Below, piece after piece: positions 52,793 through 61,938 of a stretch of 64,000 nucleotides of DNA (the first letter of the stretch is position 1; each line of letters opens with the position of its first letter). The DNA is from Roseibium album. GTDB taxonomy: Bacteria; Pseudomonadota; Alphaproteobacteria; Rhizobiales; Stappiaceae. The DNA lies in NCBI RefSeq assembly GCF_001404515.1, contig NZ_CXWE01000001.1, positions 186,001-250,000 of the forward strand, written 5' to 3'. The notes beneath the pieces were generated by a model. It saw only the letters and a list, made by a program, of their open reading frames with translations. It did no database searches and was not told the DNA's origin. The translations under genes and the position numbers were made by a program.

Positions 52793-52820
52793 ACGGAGCC
52801 GGTGTTTCCATCGGCTCCGT
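52793..52820 (-). terminator. Bidirectional intrinsic terminator (tautomerase operon)
   Basis: ACGGAGCCG (52793-52801) and CGGCTCCGT (52812-52820) form a perfect 9-base stem with a 10-base loop. On the minus strand it is followed by GTTTTTG, just after the tautomerase stop at 52826. On the plus strand CCTTTTT follows, so it may also end tyrS. Confidence 0.88.
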
Positions 52821-52825
52821 CCTTT

Positions 52826-53038
52826 TTAGGCCTTTGTTAGTTGCTGCACCCGAAACTGCTCAACTGGCAGTCCGCCGATCCCCCAACTCTCCATCTCGAC
52901 TTCATCGATCACCACGAACGTTGTCATCGGGTTTTTGCCGAGAACCTCGACGAGCAGATCGGTCGCGCCCTTTATGAGCCGGGCTTTCTGCTCCGATGTA
53001 ACGCCTTCGCGGGTCACCTGGATATTGACATAGGGCAT
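52826..53038 (-). CDS. 4-oxalocrotonate tautomerase family protein
   Basis: A 70-residue tautomerase with the invariant N-terminal Pro1 after Met removal (MPYVNIQVTREGVTSEQKAR). Pro1 is the general base in 4-OT enzymes, which isomerise enol/keto acids in aromatic degradation; the substrate here is unknown. VVIDEVEMESWGIGG is a family C-terminal block. The ATG at 53038 gives the Pro1 form; a longer frame has a non-conserved N-terminus. It is the last gene of the GST-NTF2-tautomerase operon, two bases after the NTF2 stop. Confidence 0.93.
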   Translation of the reverse strand: MPYVNIQVTREGVTSEQKARLIKGATDLLVEVLGKNPMTTFVVIDEVEMESWGIGGLPVEQFRVQQLTKA

Positions 53039-53040
53039 GG

Positions 53041-53427
53041 CTATGCAGCTCCTTCGGCTTGTGCATTCATCTGGAAGATCTTTGCCATGATCCGCCAACG
53101 CCCGTCTTCGCGGACGAAAGTCAGGAAATCGACATAGGCCTTGCCTGCCATGGTGCAGCGAACGCGGGCAAAGGCCGTGTTGTTACCGGCGAGCTGGATC
53201 TCCTCGATGACATCGTTGCGAGGCTCTCTGCGCGAGGCGGGTGACACCCGGGCCGCGACCACGGGAACATACTCGTCCATGGTCCTGTGCAGCAGGGGAG
53301 ACTCGTCTGCGGTCGCATAAACCGCCTTGGGATGAAAAACCTTCTGCAGCAGATCCGTATCGCACTGATAAAGGGCATCGAAATAGTCGGTGATCACACC
53401 GGTCAGTTCCTCGATCGGGCCGGTCAT
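53041..53427 (-). CDS. NTF2-like (SnoaL-type) family protein
   Basis: A 128-residue protein with an NTF2-like alpha+beta cone fold: FDALYQCDTDLLQKVFHPKAVY at the start, then VIEEIQLAGNNTAFARVRCTMAG and DFLTFVREDGRWRIMAKIFQM at the end. This fold serves binding or isomerase roles; no catalytic residues are certain. Its ATG overlaps the GST stop by four bases (ATGA), and the tautomerase follows two bases after its stop. The trio suggests a small detoxification or aromatic-metabolism operon. Confidence 0.87.
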   Translation of the reverse strand: MTGPIEELTGVITDYFDALYQCDTDLLQKVFHPKAVYATADESPLLHRTMDEYVPVVAARVSPASRREPRNDVIEEIQLAGNNTAFARVRCTMAGKAYVDFLTFVREDGRWRIMAKIFQMNAQAEGAA

Positions 53428-54038
53428 GCGGCAAGCCCTTCTTCTTGCAGGGTTTTGCGAGTTGATGGCCGAGCGGCGATACGCGCGACATAGGCCTTCG
53501 TTTCCGGCCAGGCATCCAGGGGAACCCCGATGAAGTTGGTCCAGTTCAATATGACGAATGCGTAGGCATCGGCGACGGAGAACGCATCTGCGATCAAGTA
53601 GGATTGTCCTTGCGCAAGCAGGTCATTGAACTGACCCAGCTTGGCGTCCAGCCTGGACCGGATGACTGCTTGTTCTGCCTCCGCGAAGGTCTTGCCGGAA
53701 AAGTAGGGGCTGAAGGCCTTGTGCAATTCGGAAGACAGGAAACTCAGGAGTTCAAGCTGCCGGAAACGAAGCAATGGCTGCTCGTTGAATTCAGGTGCAA
53801 GCTCTGGAAACTGTTCGCCGATCCAGTGCAGGATCGCGACATTTTCCGTCAGGACCGCGCCGTCATCCAGCCTCAGGGCAGGCACGTATCCGCGAGGATT
53901 CGTCGTCAGGTAAGATACACCGGTTTCTGTCGTGCCTTGTTCGGTATCCACCTTCTCCAGCAGATAGGGGGCACCGGCTTCGTTCAGAAGGATATGTGCC
54001 GCCATGGAACAGGCGCCGGGCTTGTAAAACAACTTCAT
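53424..54038 (-). CDS. Glutathione S-transferase (GstA-like)
   Basis: A 204-residue GST of the bacterial beta-class type. The N-terminus MKLFYKPGACSMAAHILLNEAG is near the well-known E. coli GstA opening MKLFYKPGACS, including the active Cys10. NPRGYVPALRLDDGAVLTENVAIL holds the cis-Pro and Glu-Asn contacts with glutathione, and SVADAYAFVILNW is the C-terminal domain N-cap. It is the first gene of the operon, divergent from an HxlR-type regulator with candidate operators between. Confidence 0.94.
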   Translation of the reverse strand: MKLFYKPGACSMAAHILLNEAGAPYLLEKVDTEQGTTETGVSYLTTNPRGYVPALRLDDGAVLTENVAILHWIGEQFPELAPEFNEQPLLRFRQLELLSFLSSELHKAFSPYFSGKTFAEAEQAVIRSRLDAKLGQFNDLLAQGQSYLIADAFSVADAYAFVILNWTNFIGVPLDAWPETKAYVARIAARPSTRKTLQEEGLAA

Positions 54039-54103
54039 CGTTTCGCTCCATTACTGAATGTTGATGACGGGAAGGTGTTTGTTGAAGTCACTGTTGACAA
54101 GTA

Positions 54104-54167
54104 GGTAACTGATGGTAACTATGTTTTTCGAGTTACCCGGGAGAAACCTGATTTCTGCAGAGTTACA
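54104..54167. promoter_or_regulatory. Repeated GGTAACT operators between GST operon and hxlR
   Basis: GGTAACT at 54104-54110 and again at 54114-54120 (10-base period), with the inverted AGTTACC at 54131-54137 and a related AGTTACA at 54161-54167. The second and third copies form an inverted repeat with a 10-base gap. These sites occupy the 135-base divergent promoter and are the likely binding sites for the adjacent HxlR regulator. Confidence 0.6.
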
Positions 54168-54173
54168 GGCAAG

Positions 54174-54548
54174 ATGACACTGAAAATGCGCAAGAACCGA
54201 AGCCCGCAGCCGCCGGAACCGTGTCTGCTGACGGAATGCATGCAAGTGATTGCAGGTGCCTGGGCGCCCAATGTCATCTGGAGCCTGAGAGCCGGACCGC
54301 GCCGTTTCAACGAGCTGAAGGCAGACATTCCGCCCGTGTCATCGAAGGTTCTTTCCGCGCGGCTGTCCGAGCTTGAAGAGCGCGGTGTGCTTTTGCGTCA
54401 TGTGCGCCCGACGTCGCCACCGTCGGTCGAATACGAGTTGACCGGACTGGGAGAAGAACTGATCCCGGCTCTGGAAGCGATCGTCGAGGTCGGGCACAAA
54501 CTGAAGCAGCTGCGTGGGTATGAAGTTGCCTCCGAAGCTGCTGAATAG
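54174..54548 (+). CDS. HxlR-type winged-helix transcriptional regulator
   Basis: A 124-residue regulator of the HxlR/YtfH type. Typical residues are CLLTECMQVIAGAWAPNVIWSLRAGPRRFNEL, IPPVSSKVLSARLSELEERGVLLR and SVEYELTGLGEELIPAL. HxlR proteins often respond to electrophiles such as formaldehyde, quinones or hypochlorite through a conserved Cys; here Cys17 and Cys22 near the N-terminus are candidates. It is divergent from the GST operon and precedes the alpha/beta hydrolase by 29 bases. Confidence 0.92.
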   Translation: MTLKMRKNRSPQPPEPCLLTECMQVIAGAWAPNVIWSLRAGPRRFNELKADIPPVSSKVLSARLSELEERGVLLRHVRPTSPPSVEYELTGLGEELIPALEAIVEVGHKLKQLRGYEVASEAAE

Positions 54549-54577
54549 TTTAGAAAAATTGCATTGAAAGACCATTC

Positions 54578-55291
54578 ATGGAGACAAAGACCTTTGTTCT
54601 CGTTCACGGCGTCTGGCACGGCGGCTGGTGCTGGTCGCGGGTTGCGAACCTGTTGAGGGCGCGGGGCCACCGCGTCACGGCACCAACCCAGACCGGCCTC
54701 GGAGAACGGTCGCATTTGCTGTCGCCGGATATCACAATCCAGACCTTCGTTGACGATATCGTCCAGCATCTTCGCTTCGAGAACCTCAAGAATGTTGTTC
54801 TGGTCGGTCACAGCTTTGGCGGTATCCCGATCACCGGTGTTGCGGATGTCGTTCCTGACCGGATTGCCAAGCTGATCTATCTCGATGCCATCATGTTGGA
54901 TGCAGGTGAAACATGGCTTGGTCTTTTGCCGGAAGACATGGCCAGAGACCGCACCGAATTGGCCGGGAAAACCAGCGGCGGTCTCACTCTGCCACCGGCA
55001 CCGGCGGAGAGCTTCGGTGTTTCCCGCTCCGAAGACGTTTCATTTGTCGAGCCGCGTCTGACGCCTCATCCCTTTCGAACCTTTACGACCGCGCTCGATC
55101 TCAAGAACCCGGTGGGCAACAGCCTGCCAGCCGACTACATCCGCTGCACTGACCCGCCTTACCGGCCGGCCATCGTTGCCCTGGACCGTGCCAGAAAACT
55201 TGGATGGCCCATCGAGGAGATCGCAAGCGGGCACGACGCCATGGTGACCGAACCTTTGGCACTTGCCGATCTGTTGGAAGGACTCGGCTGA
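54578..55291 (+). CDS. Alpha/beta hydrolase (salicylate-esterase/hydroxynitrile-lyase-like)
   Basis: A 237-residue hydrolase of the fold used by plant methyl-salicylate esterases and hydroxynitrile lyases and by bacterial pyrethroid-type esterases. HGVWHGGWCW (10-19) is the oxyanion block; the nucleophile is Ser79 in LVGHSFGG; a catalytic His is likely in SGHDAMVTEP near the C-terminus. The length matches these small esterases. It follows hxlR by 29 bases and may be controlled by it. The substrate is unknown. Confidence 0.85.
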   Translation: METKTFVLVHGVWHGGWCWSRVANLLRARGHRVTAPTQTGLGERSHLLSPDITIQTFVDDIVQHLRFENLKNVVLVGHSFGGIPITGVADVVPDRIAKLIYLDAIMLDAGETWLGLLPEDMARDRTELAGKTSGGLTLPPAPAESFGVSRSEDVSFVEPRLTPHPFRTFTTALDLKNPVGNSLPADYIRCTDPPYRPAIVALDRARKLGWPIEEIASGHDAMVTEPLALADLLEGLG

Positions 55292-55308
55292 GCCAGCGCA
55301 AAGGTTCA

Positions 55309-55340
55309 AAAAGAAAAAACCGCCTCCGAGAGGGAGGCGG
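55309..55340 (-). terminator. Intrinsic terminator of ccrM
   Basis: CCGCCTCC (55320-55327) and GGAGGCGG (55333-55340) form an 8-base stem with a GAGAG loop. On the minus strand it is followed by TTTTTTCTTTTT (complement of 55309-55319), about 55 bases after the ccrM stop. Confidence 0.88.
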
Positions 55341-55393
55341 GAGTTAAGTGCTATCGCGGGGAACACGAAGTTCGCTTCTGCTTGTCAGCCTGC

Positions 55394-56542
<1,149 letters not shown>

Positions 56543-56622
56543 TTACCTCACGCAATTTCGAGTGTCATGGTTACCGGGTTTGGTAAATCAGCGGTTAAGT
56601 CGAGAAAAGAAAAATTCCCTTT

Positions 56623-56627
56623 GAATC
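56623..56627. promoter_or_regulatory. GANTC site in the ccrM upstream region
   Basis: GAATC, the CcrM recognition sequence, lies 90 bases before the ccrM start. In Caulobacter, methylation of GANTC sites in the ccrM leader represses its promoter. A single site by chance is not rare, so the role is tentative. Confidence 0.35.
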
Positions 56628-56664
56628 AAGGCTTTGTTTACAATCGTAAAAGCTGAATGAGAAG

Positions 56665-57351
56665 TTAATGACTTGTACCGACCGAAAAGGCCAGAATTCT
56701 GCTGATTTCGTTGAAACTGCGACCGGAAGTTGTCTTCCAATCGTTAAAGGCAACCTGAATTTCCTTCAGGTTTTTTTTCGACATGCGGTCATTCTCAATG
56801 ACATTTTCACGGATCAGGGCGTTAACCACGTCTCCTGTCAGGATGAAACTTTCCTTTCCCATGAATCGCAGCGCGAGCTGACCCGTTGTTCCGCCGAGGC
56901 GGCTGCCACGTTTTTTCATGAGCTCCATCAGGCCAATCTGATCGGTGACCGGGTAGCGCGAGAAAAAGCGTGCGGCACTGCCATGTTCTATGGCCAGCTC
57001 CTTCAGGAACACCGCATTGTCCTGAACGGCCTTGATCTTGGCGCCATTGCGTACGATCCGGGTATCCTTGAGCAGAGCCTCGAAGGCTTCATCAGGCAGA
57101 AAGGAGAGGCGGGCGACATCAAATCCCTGGAAAGCCTCTTCGAACCCTGGCCATTTCTGCTCGATGACCTTCCAGCTGAAGCCGGCCTGGAAGACGCATT
57201 TTGTAAACATTGCAAGCCAGCGATCGTCACCGATTTTGTCGAGTTCGGCTTCGGACTTGGGCAGATTGTGCTCGCCAAGAAGTGCCGCGAGCTTTTCGGC
57301 TCCGCCCTTTTTCTGTGTGGCGAGTGCTTCGATCTCTTCAAGGGAACGCAT
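56665..57351 (-). CDS. Tag-superfamily (3-methyladenine DNA glycosylase I-like) protein
   Basis: A 228-residue protein of the Tag helix-hairpin-helix superfamily. QAGFSWKVIEQKWPGFEEAFQGFD matches the Tag core (E. coli QQAGLSWITVLKKR...), and RIVRNGAKIKAVQDNA is the HhH-adjacent block. But the N-terminal zinc Cys and His, the YHDxEWG block and the C-terminal zinc His/Cys are missing, and the catalytic Glu38 position is Cys52 here. So it may have changed activity. It is convergent with nothing nearby and lies before ccrM on the same strand. Confidence 0.8.
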   Translation of the reverse strand: MRSLEEIEALATQKKGGAEKLAALLGEHNLPKSEAELDKIGDDRWLAMFTKCVFQAGFSWKVIEQKWPGFEEAFQGFDVARLSFLPDEAFEALLKDTRIVRNGAKIKAVQDNAVFLKELAIEHGSAARFFSRYPVTDQIGLMELMKKRGSRLGGTTGQLALRFMGKESFILTGDVVNALIRENVIENDRMSKKNLKEIQVAFNDWKTTSGRSFNEISRILAFSVGTSH

Positions 57352-57490
57352 GTGTCATGTCTCCGTTAAGTCTTTCCCGCCTTTTGTGTCTACCGGATTC
57401 CTGACGGAGTTCACACTCGCAGAAGCAGCCGCAGCAAGACAAGAAAGAATTGATGCCAACACCCGTCCGGACAGGCAGTTCAGTTGTGGC

Positions 57491-58297
57491 TTACCGGCCC
57501 CCTATATCCCTTGACCGCTCGAACCTGCGCAGCGCAAGGGAAAGCGTGATGGTCATCATCAGGTAGATCAGCGCGACGACATTGTAGGTTTCGAAGTAGC
57601 GGAAGGACCCGGCGGCGTAGACCTTGCCAAGCTGGGTGATGTCGGCGACGCCGAGAACGGAAACCAGGGAACTGTCCTTGATCATGGCAACAAAGTCGTT
57701 ACCGAGAGGCGGCAGGATCGTCTTGAGAGCCTGGGGAAAGATGATCAGGCGGAACCGAAGCCACCTGTTCATGCCAAGCGCTTCCGCCGCCTCGATCTGG
57801 CCCTTGTCGACGGTCTGGATCCCGGCGCGGAAAACTTCAGCGATAAATGCGGAGTATCCGATCATCAGGGCGACGATGGCGCGCCAGAGCAGGGGAAAGT
57901 CGCGGGTGCGCATCGTACCGGTACCTAGCGGCTCCAGAACGGCATTGATGGCGGCGACTATCAGCGGCGTGCCGACAAAGGCGATATAGAGCAACAAGAC
58001 GATGATCGGCAAACCACGCACAACCTCGACGTAAAACCTTGCACTTTGGCGCAGGACGATCGAGCCGGAGAGCGAGGCAAGTGCCAGCAGCAGGCCGATG
58101 ACCGACGCCAGGAAAAACGCAACAAGCGTCACGAAAATGGTTAGTCCGACACCTCGGGAAACCGTCGTCATGACTTGCGTGTAAATTTCGTCGGTTCCGA
58201 TCTGAAACAGGAGAAATACCGCGATGGCGCTGGCGGCAACGAGCCAATAAGGAAAGTCCTGTTGCGGGGATACCGTTGAAGTCTTTTTTCGGAACAT
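57491..58297 (-). CDS. Amino-acid ABC transporter permease (HisM/GlnP family)
   Basis: A 268-residue inner-membrane permease of the polar amino acid ABC family. About five TM helices and the cytoplasmic EAA loop (EAAEALGMNRWLRFRLIIFPQALKTILPPLGN) that contacts the ATPase are present. YVEVVRGLPIIVLLLYIAFVG is a typical stretch. The binding protein gene lies 150 bases upstream on the same strand, but no ATPase is found in this window. Confidence 0.93.
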   Translation of the reverse strand: MFRKKTSTVSPQQDFPYWLVAASAIAVFLLFQIGTDEIYTQVMTTVSRGVGLTIFVTLVAFFLASVIGLLLALASLSGSIVLRQSARFYVEVVRGLPIIVLLLYIAFVGTPLIVAAINAVLEPLGTGTMRTRDFPLLWRAIVALMIGYSAFIAEVFRAGIQTVDKGQIEAAEALGMNRWLRFRLIIFPQALKTILPPLGNDFVAMIKDSSLVSVLGVADITQLGKVYAAGSFRYFETYNVVALIYLMMTITLSLALRRFERSRDIGGR

Positions 58298-58447
58298 GTC
58301 GGTGTCTTGTGTCGTTCGCTGGGTCGGGACGCCTCGCCGTCAGGCAAGGATACGTAACTGCGAAAAGAAAGTGGCCGGTGCCGGGAGCTGTCCCGATACC
58401 GGCCACGTGGCAGCTGGTCTACCCGTCCGGAGACGGGTCGGAACCTG

Positions 58448-59248
58448 TCATTGGGCGGCCTTGTAGTCGAAAAACCATTTCTTGTTCAGTGCATCCAGCG
58501 TGCCGTCTTCGCGCATGCTGGCAATCGCTGCATTGAACGGTGCGATCAGTTCGGAACCCTTGGGGAAGATGAAACCGAAATCCTCCGTACCCATCGGATC
58601 GCCGATCAGTTTGAACGTGTCCGGGTTTGCGTTGACGTAACCCTGGCCACCGGTGCTGTCAGTCAGAACCAGATCAACGTCACCCGTCTTGAGTGCCTGC
58701 ACGGCAGCTCCGAATGTTTCGAAGAGCTTGATGCGCTGATTGTTTTCATCGCCGTCGAGAACTTCGTAAACTGTGACATAGAAGGGGGTCGTACCCGGTT
58801 GCGCACCGGCCAGGAAATCGTTGTTGGCCCCAAAACCCTTGGGATCCGTGAAACGGTCCTCGTCGGCACGTACCAGCATGAACATTTCCGAACGCATATA
58901 GGGATCGGAAAAAGCAACCTTTTCGGCCCGGTCTTCGCGGATGGTGATGCCGTTCATGGCCAGATCGTATTCACCGGCCGACACTGCGGGGATCATGGCA
59001 TCCCAGCTGACGTTCTCGTATTCGACATTCATGTTCAGCCGCTTGGCGATCTCTGCGACTGCCTCGTATTCCCAGCCGCCTGCCTGACCGGTCTTGGGAT
59101 CCACGAACTGAAGCGGCGGGTAGGTGTTCTCCGAAGCAATGACAACATCCCTGCCACCAAGATCGGGGAGATCGGCCGCAACCGCTGCAATACCGGTCCC
59201 AAGCAATGAGGATACAGCAACCGCAAGGTTCAAAAGGATACGTTTCAT
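58448..59248 (-). CDS. Amino-acid ABC transporter substrate-binding protein
   Basis: A 266-residue family-3 periplasmic binding protein. The signal peptide covers about residues 1-24 ([25 protein letters not shown]). The mature protein has [58 protein letters not shown] and [17 protein letters not shown], the polar-amino-acid signature. ATG 59248 follows an AGGAGC site; a longer frame lacks a signal-like N-terminus. It is upstream of the permease, so the two form a partial importer. Confidence 0.94.
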   Translation of the reverse strand: MKRILLNLAVAVSSLLGTGIAAVAADLPDLGGRDVVIASENTYPPLQFVDPKTGQAGGWEYEAVAEIAKRLNMNVEYENVSWDAMIPAVSAGEYDLAMNGITIREDRAEKVAFSDPYMRSEMFMLVRADEDRFTDPKGFGANNDFLAGAQPGTTPFYVTVYEVLDGDENNQRIKLFETFGAAVQALKTGDVDLVLTDSTGGQGYVNANPDTFKLIGDPMGTEDFGFIFPKGSELIAPFNAAIASMREDGTLDALNKKWFFDYKAAQ

Positions 59249-59546
59249 GGGAAGCTCCTGGTCAGAATTTGCAAGGATAGTATCGGCATTAGGTGTATCG
59301 GAAAAGACCGTTCCTGAACGCACCAGGTTCCAAGATTGCGGGATCGTGTCAGTCGTTTGAAACCTGATCGGTTTTGGGGCCGGCGTTTTGAGTGACGTCA
59401 TGCCGCGTGCTGCTTTTGGCCGTCGAAAAGTCGGGTGCAGAAATTTTCTCTCTGTGAAAAAAAATTCAAAAAACTCCCGTTGGATCTATTGACCCGGGCG
59501 CTGCAAGGCGGGACTGTGCCCTCATAACAACAATAAGGAGACAGTT

Positions 59547-61058
59547 ATGTCCAATTTGATCAATGGCGATATTCCAACGGGAAAACGGCGCGTCAGGCTT
59601 GCGCCGTCCCATCCGCTTGAAGTTTTTACAGACGCGGAAAAAGCGGTCGATCGTCTGATTGAAATCTTCGAAGCGAACACGGCTTTTTTGCGTTCGCACT
59701 TCAACGATCTTCTCGAGGGCCAGGAATTTGACGAGAGGGTGAGGGCTTTTTATCCGCAAGTCAGGATCGTGACAGACAGTCATGTCCGCCTGGACAGCCG
59801 CCTGTCCTACGGTTTCGTGTCGGGTCCGGGGACGCACGCTTCCACGATCACGCGCCCGGATCTCTTCCGTAACTATCTGCATAGCCAACTGTCGCTTCTC
59901 ATGAAGAACCACGACGTGCCGATTCTTGTCGGCGATAGCAAGATGCCCATCCCGCTTCATTTTGCATTCTATGACGGGACCCATGTGGAGGGGGGCGCTG
60001 CGGCCGCCAATCTGACCCGGCCCCTGGCCGATATCTTCGATCTGCCGGATCTGACCGTGATGGACGATTCCATTGCCAACGGGACCTATGAACCCGTTGA
60101 CGGTATTATGCCTCTGGCTTCGTTTACCGCCCCGCGCGTCGACTATTCTCTGCACAGGTTGCAGCATTATACCGCGACAGCCGCGGAGCATTTCCAGAAC
60201 TACGTGCTCTTCACCAACTATCAGTTCTATATCGATGAATTTTGCCGCATGTCGCATGAACTCCTGGCAGACCCGGAAAGTGGCTACGAAGCCTTCGTGG
60301 CGCCGGGCAACCTGATCACGCAATCCGGCGAGACCGAACCCTCCTGTGGCACGGAACTTTCCAAGTTGCCCCAGATGCCTGCCTACCACCTGAAAAGGGC
60401 GGATGGCAGCGGCATCACCATGGTCAATATCGGCGTCGGTCCGTCGAATGCCAAGACGATCACCGATCATGTCGCGGTGCTCCGGCCCCATGTCTGGTTG
60501 ATGCTCGGTCATTGCGCCGGCCTCAGGAACAGCCAGACACTCGGAGACTATGTGCTGGCGCACGGGTATGTCCGTGACGACAATGTCCTGGACCAGGATC
60601 TGCCGACCTGGGTCCCGATCCCGCCATTGGCCGAAGTTCAGGTCGCATTGGAGGACGCCGTTGCGGAAGTTACCGGCATCGACGGCTATGACCTGAAGAA
60701 ATTGATGCGGACCGGAACAGTGGTGTCCCTCGACAACCGGAACTGGGAACTGTGGGACCAGTCAGAACTGGTCAAGCGTTTTTCCCAGTCCAGAGCGATC
60801 GCGCTTGATATGGAGTCAGCCACGATCGCCGCCAACGGTTTCCGATTCCGCGTCCCGTATGGCACATTGCTTTGCATTTCCGACAAGCCGCTTCATGGCG
60901 AATTGAAACTGCCCGGCATGGCAACGGACTTTTACAAGCGTCAGGTCGCCCAGCACCTTCAGATCGGCATCAGGTCCGTGGAAAAGATGCGTAACATGAC
61001 CGCGGAAAGGCTGCATTCCCGAAAACTCCGGAGCTTTGCGGAAACTGCGTTCCAGTAA
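59547..61058 (+). CDS. amn: AMP nucleosidase
   Basis: Amn hydrolyses AMP to adenine and ribose 5-phosphate, allowing purine pool control. The 503-residue protein has the N-terminal AMP nucleosidase domain (PQVRIVTDSHVRLDSRLSYGFVSGPGTHASTIT) and a C-terminal purine phosphorylase-like catalytic domain (VNIGVGPSNAKTITDHVAVLRPHVWLMLGHCAGLR, then ALDMESATIAANGFRFRVPYGTLLCISDKPLHGE). AAGGAGACAG precedes the start. It is divergent from the binding-protein gene. Confidence 0.95.
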   Translation: MSNLINGDIPTGKRRVRLAPSHPLEVFTDAEKAVDRLIEIFEANTAFLRSHFNDLLEGQEFDERVRAFYPQVRIVTDSHVRLDSRLSYGFVSGPGTHASTITRPDLFRNYLHSQLSLLMKNHDVPILVGDSKMPIPLHFAFYDGTHVEGGAAAANLTRPLADIFDLPDLTVMDDSIANGTYEPVDGIMPLASFTAPRVDYSLHRLQHYTATAAEHFQNYVLFTNYQFYIDEFCRMSHELLADPESGYEAFVAPGNLITQSGETEPSCGTELSKLPQMPAYHLKRADGSGITMVNIGVGPSNAKTITDHVAVLRPHVWLMLGHCAGLRNSQTLGDYVLAHGYVRDDNVLDQDLPTWVPIPPLAEVQVALEDAVAEVTGIDGYDLKKLMRTGTVVSLDNRNWELWDQSELVKRFSQSRAIALDMESATIAANGFRFRVPYGTLLCISDKPLHGELKLPGMATDFYKRQVAQHLQIGIRSVEKMRNMTAERLHSRKLRSFAETAFQ

Positions 61059-61129
61059 ACTGCCTGTCGTTGTTCAGCTGTCTTTCGAAAGTGAATTTAT
61101 TGGCGAGACATGAGTGCGCGGAAGGCTAA

Positions 61130-61158
61130 AAAAAGCGCGGCCCTGAGCCGCGCTTGAT
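61130..61158 (-). terminator. Intrinsic terminator of bfr
   Basis: AAGCGCGGC (61133-61141) and GCCGCGCTT (61147-61155), loop CCTGA: a perfect 9-base stem. On the minus strand TTTTTTT follows, 27 bases after the bfr stop. Confidence 0.9.
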
Positions 61159-61181
61159 AACCTGCCTATGAAGAAAACGGC

Positions 61182-61667
61182 TTATTCAGCTTCATCTGCC
61201 GGCGCTGCATTCAGCATGCCGTAGCGCTCTTCACCGATTTTTCCGAGAAGTTCCAGTTGTGTTTCGAGGAAATCGATGTGCCCTTCCTCGTCGGCCAGAA
61301 GCTCTTCGAACAGGCCCATGGATACATAGTCACCTTCATCGCGGCAGATGTCGCGCGACGTCTTGTAAGATGCGCGGGCGTCGTATTCGCCTGCAAGATC
61401 GGATTCCAGAACTTCCTTGACGTTCTGGCCGATGCGCAGTGGTGCAACCTTCTGCATGTTCGGGTGACCTTCCAGGAAAATGATCCTGTCGGTCAGCTTG
61501 TCCGCATGCTGCATTTCCTCGATCGATTCCTCGCGCTCTTTTTTCGCAAGGCGCGTGAAACCCCAGTCGCTCAAAAGGCGGTAGTGCAGCCAGTACTGGT
61601 TGATCGCGCCGAGTTCCAGAAACAGTGCTTCGTTCAGGCGCTCGATGACTTTTTCACTTCCCTTCAT
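61182..61667 (-). CDS. bfr: Bacterioferritin
   Basis: Bacterioferritin stores iron in a 24-subunit heme-bearing shell. The 161-residue protein has the ferroxidase ligands Glu18, Glu51, His54, Glu94, Glu127 and His130, and the inter-subunit heme ligand Met52, all at the standard positions. The start [15 protein letters not shown] is typical. Two Irr-type iron boxes precede the gene, so it should be repressed when iron is scarce. The fasciclin gene lies upstream on the same strand with its own terminator between them. Confidence 0.97.
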   Translation of the reverse strand: MKGSEKVIERLNEALFLELGAINQYWLHYRLLSDWGFTRLAKKEREESIEEMQHADKLTDRIIFLEGHPNMQKVAPLRIGQNVKEVLESDLAGEYDARASYKTSRDICRDEGDYVSMGLFEELLADEEGHIDFLETQLELLGKIGEERYGMLNAAPADEAE

Positions 61668-61700
61668 GGCAACCTCTCCTTGGAGCCTAAAATGCGATAG

Positions 61701-61741
61701 TTTAGAATTATTCTAGAAAGTCTTTTTAGAATAGTTCTACA
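61701..61741. promoter_or_regulatory. Twin Irr/ICE iron-control boxes upstream of bfr
   Basis: Box 1 is TTTAGAATTATTCTAGA (61701-61717), near-perfect TTTAGAA-N3-TTCTAAA. Box 2 is TTTAGAATAGTTCTACA (61725-61741). Both fit the iron-control element bound by Irr in Hyphomicrobiales. They lie 34-74 bases before the bfr ATG, overlapping the expected promoter, so Irr would block bfr under low iron. Confidence 0.85.
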
Positions 61742-61862
61742 TTGTGTGTCCAGCGCTAGTTCACAAAAGTACGAACTTTTTTCAATGCGTTTTCTTCCAG
61801 CCAACGGTGCATTTTACAATGCCGGCCAACCGCTATCGAGCGCTACCGACAAACTTACCACC

Positions 61863-61895
61863 AAAAAAAGCGCGGCCTCCTGGGAGGCCGCGCGG
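61863..61895 (-). terminator. Intrinsic terminator of the fasciclin gene
   Basis: GCGCGGCCTCC (61870-61880) and GGAGGCCGCGC (61883-61893) form an 11-base stem with a short loop. On the minus strand a run of seven T follows. It lies about 45 bases after the fasciclin stop and insulates bfr. Confidence 0.9.
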
Positions 61896-61938
61896 ACAGA
61901 GGGTACATGATGGGGCCGATGTGTACCCGTCTGAGATG

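Larger units (their letters stand above)
52419..52825. other. Intergenic region with a REP-like element
   Basis: About 400 bases between convergent tyrS and tautomerase genes. It contains the 102-base paired repeat at 52569-52670 and the bidirectional terminator at 52793-52820. No gene is seen. Confidence 0.7.
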
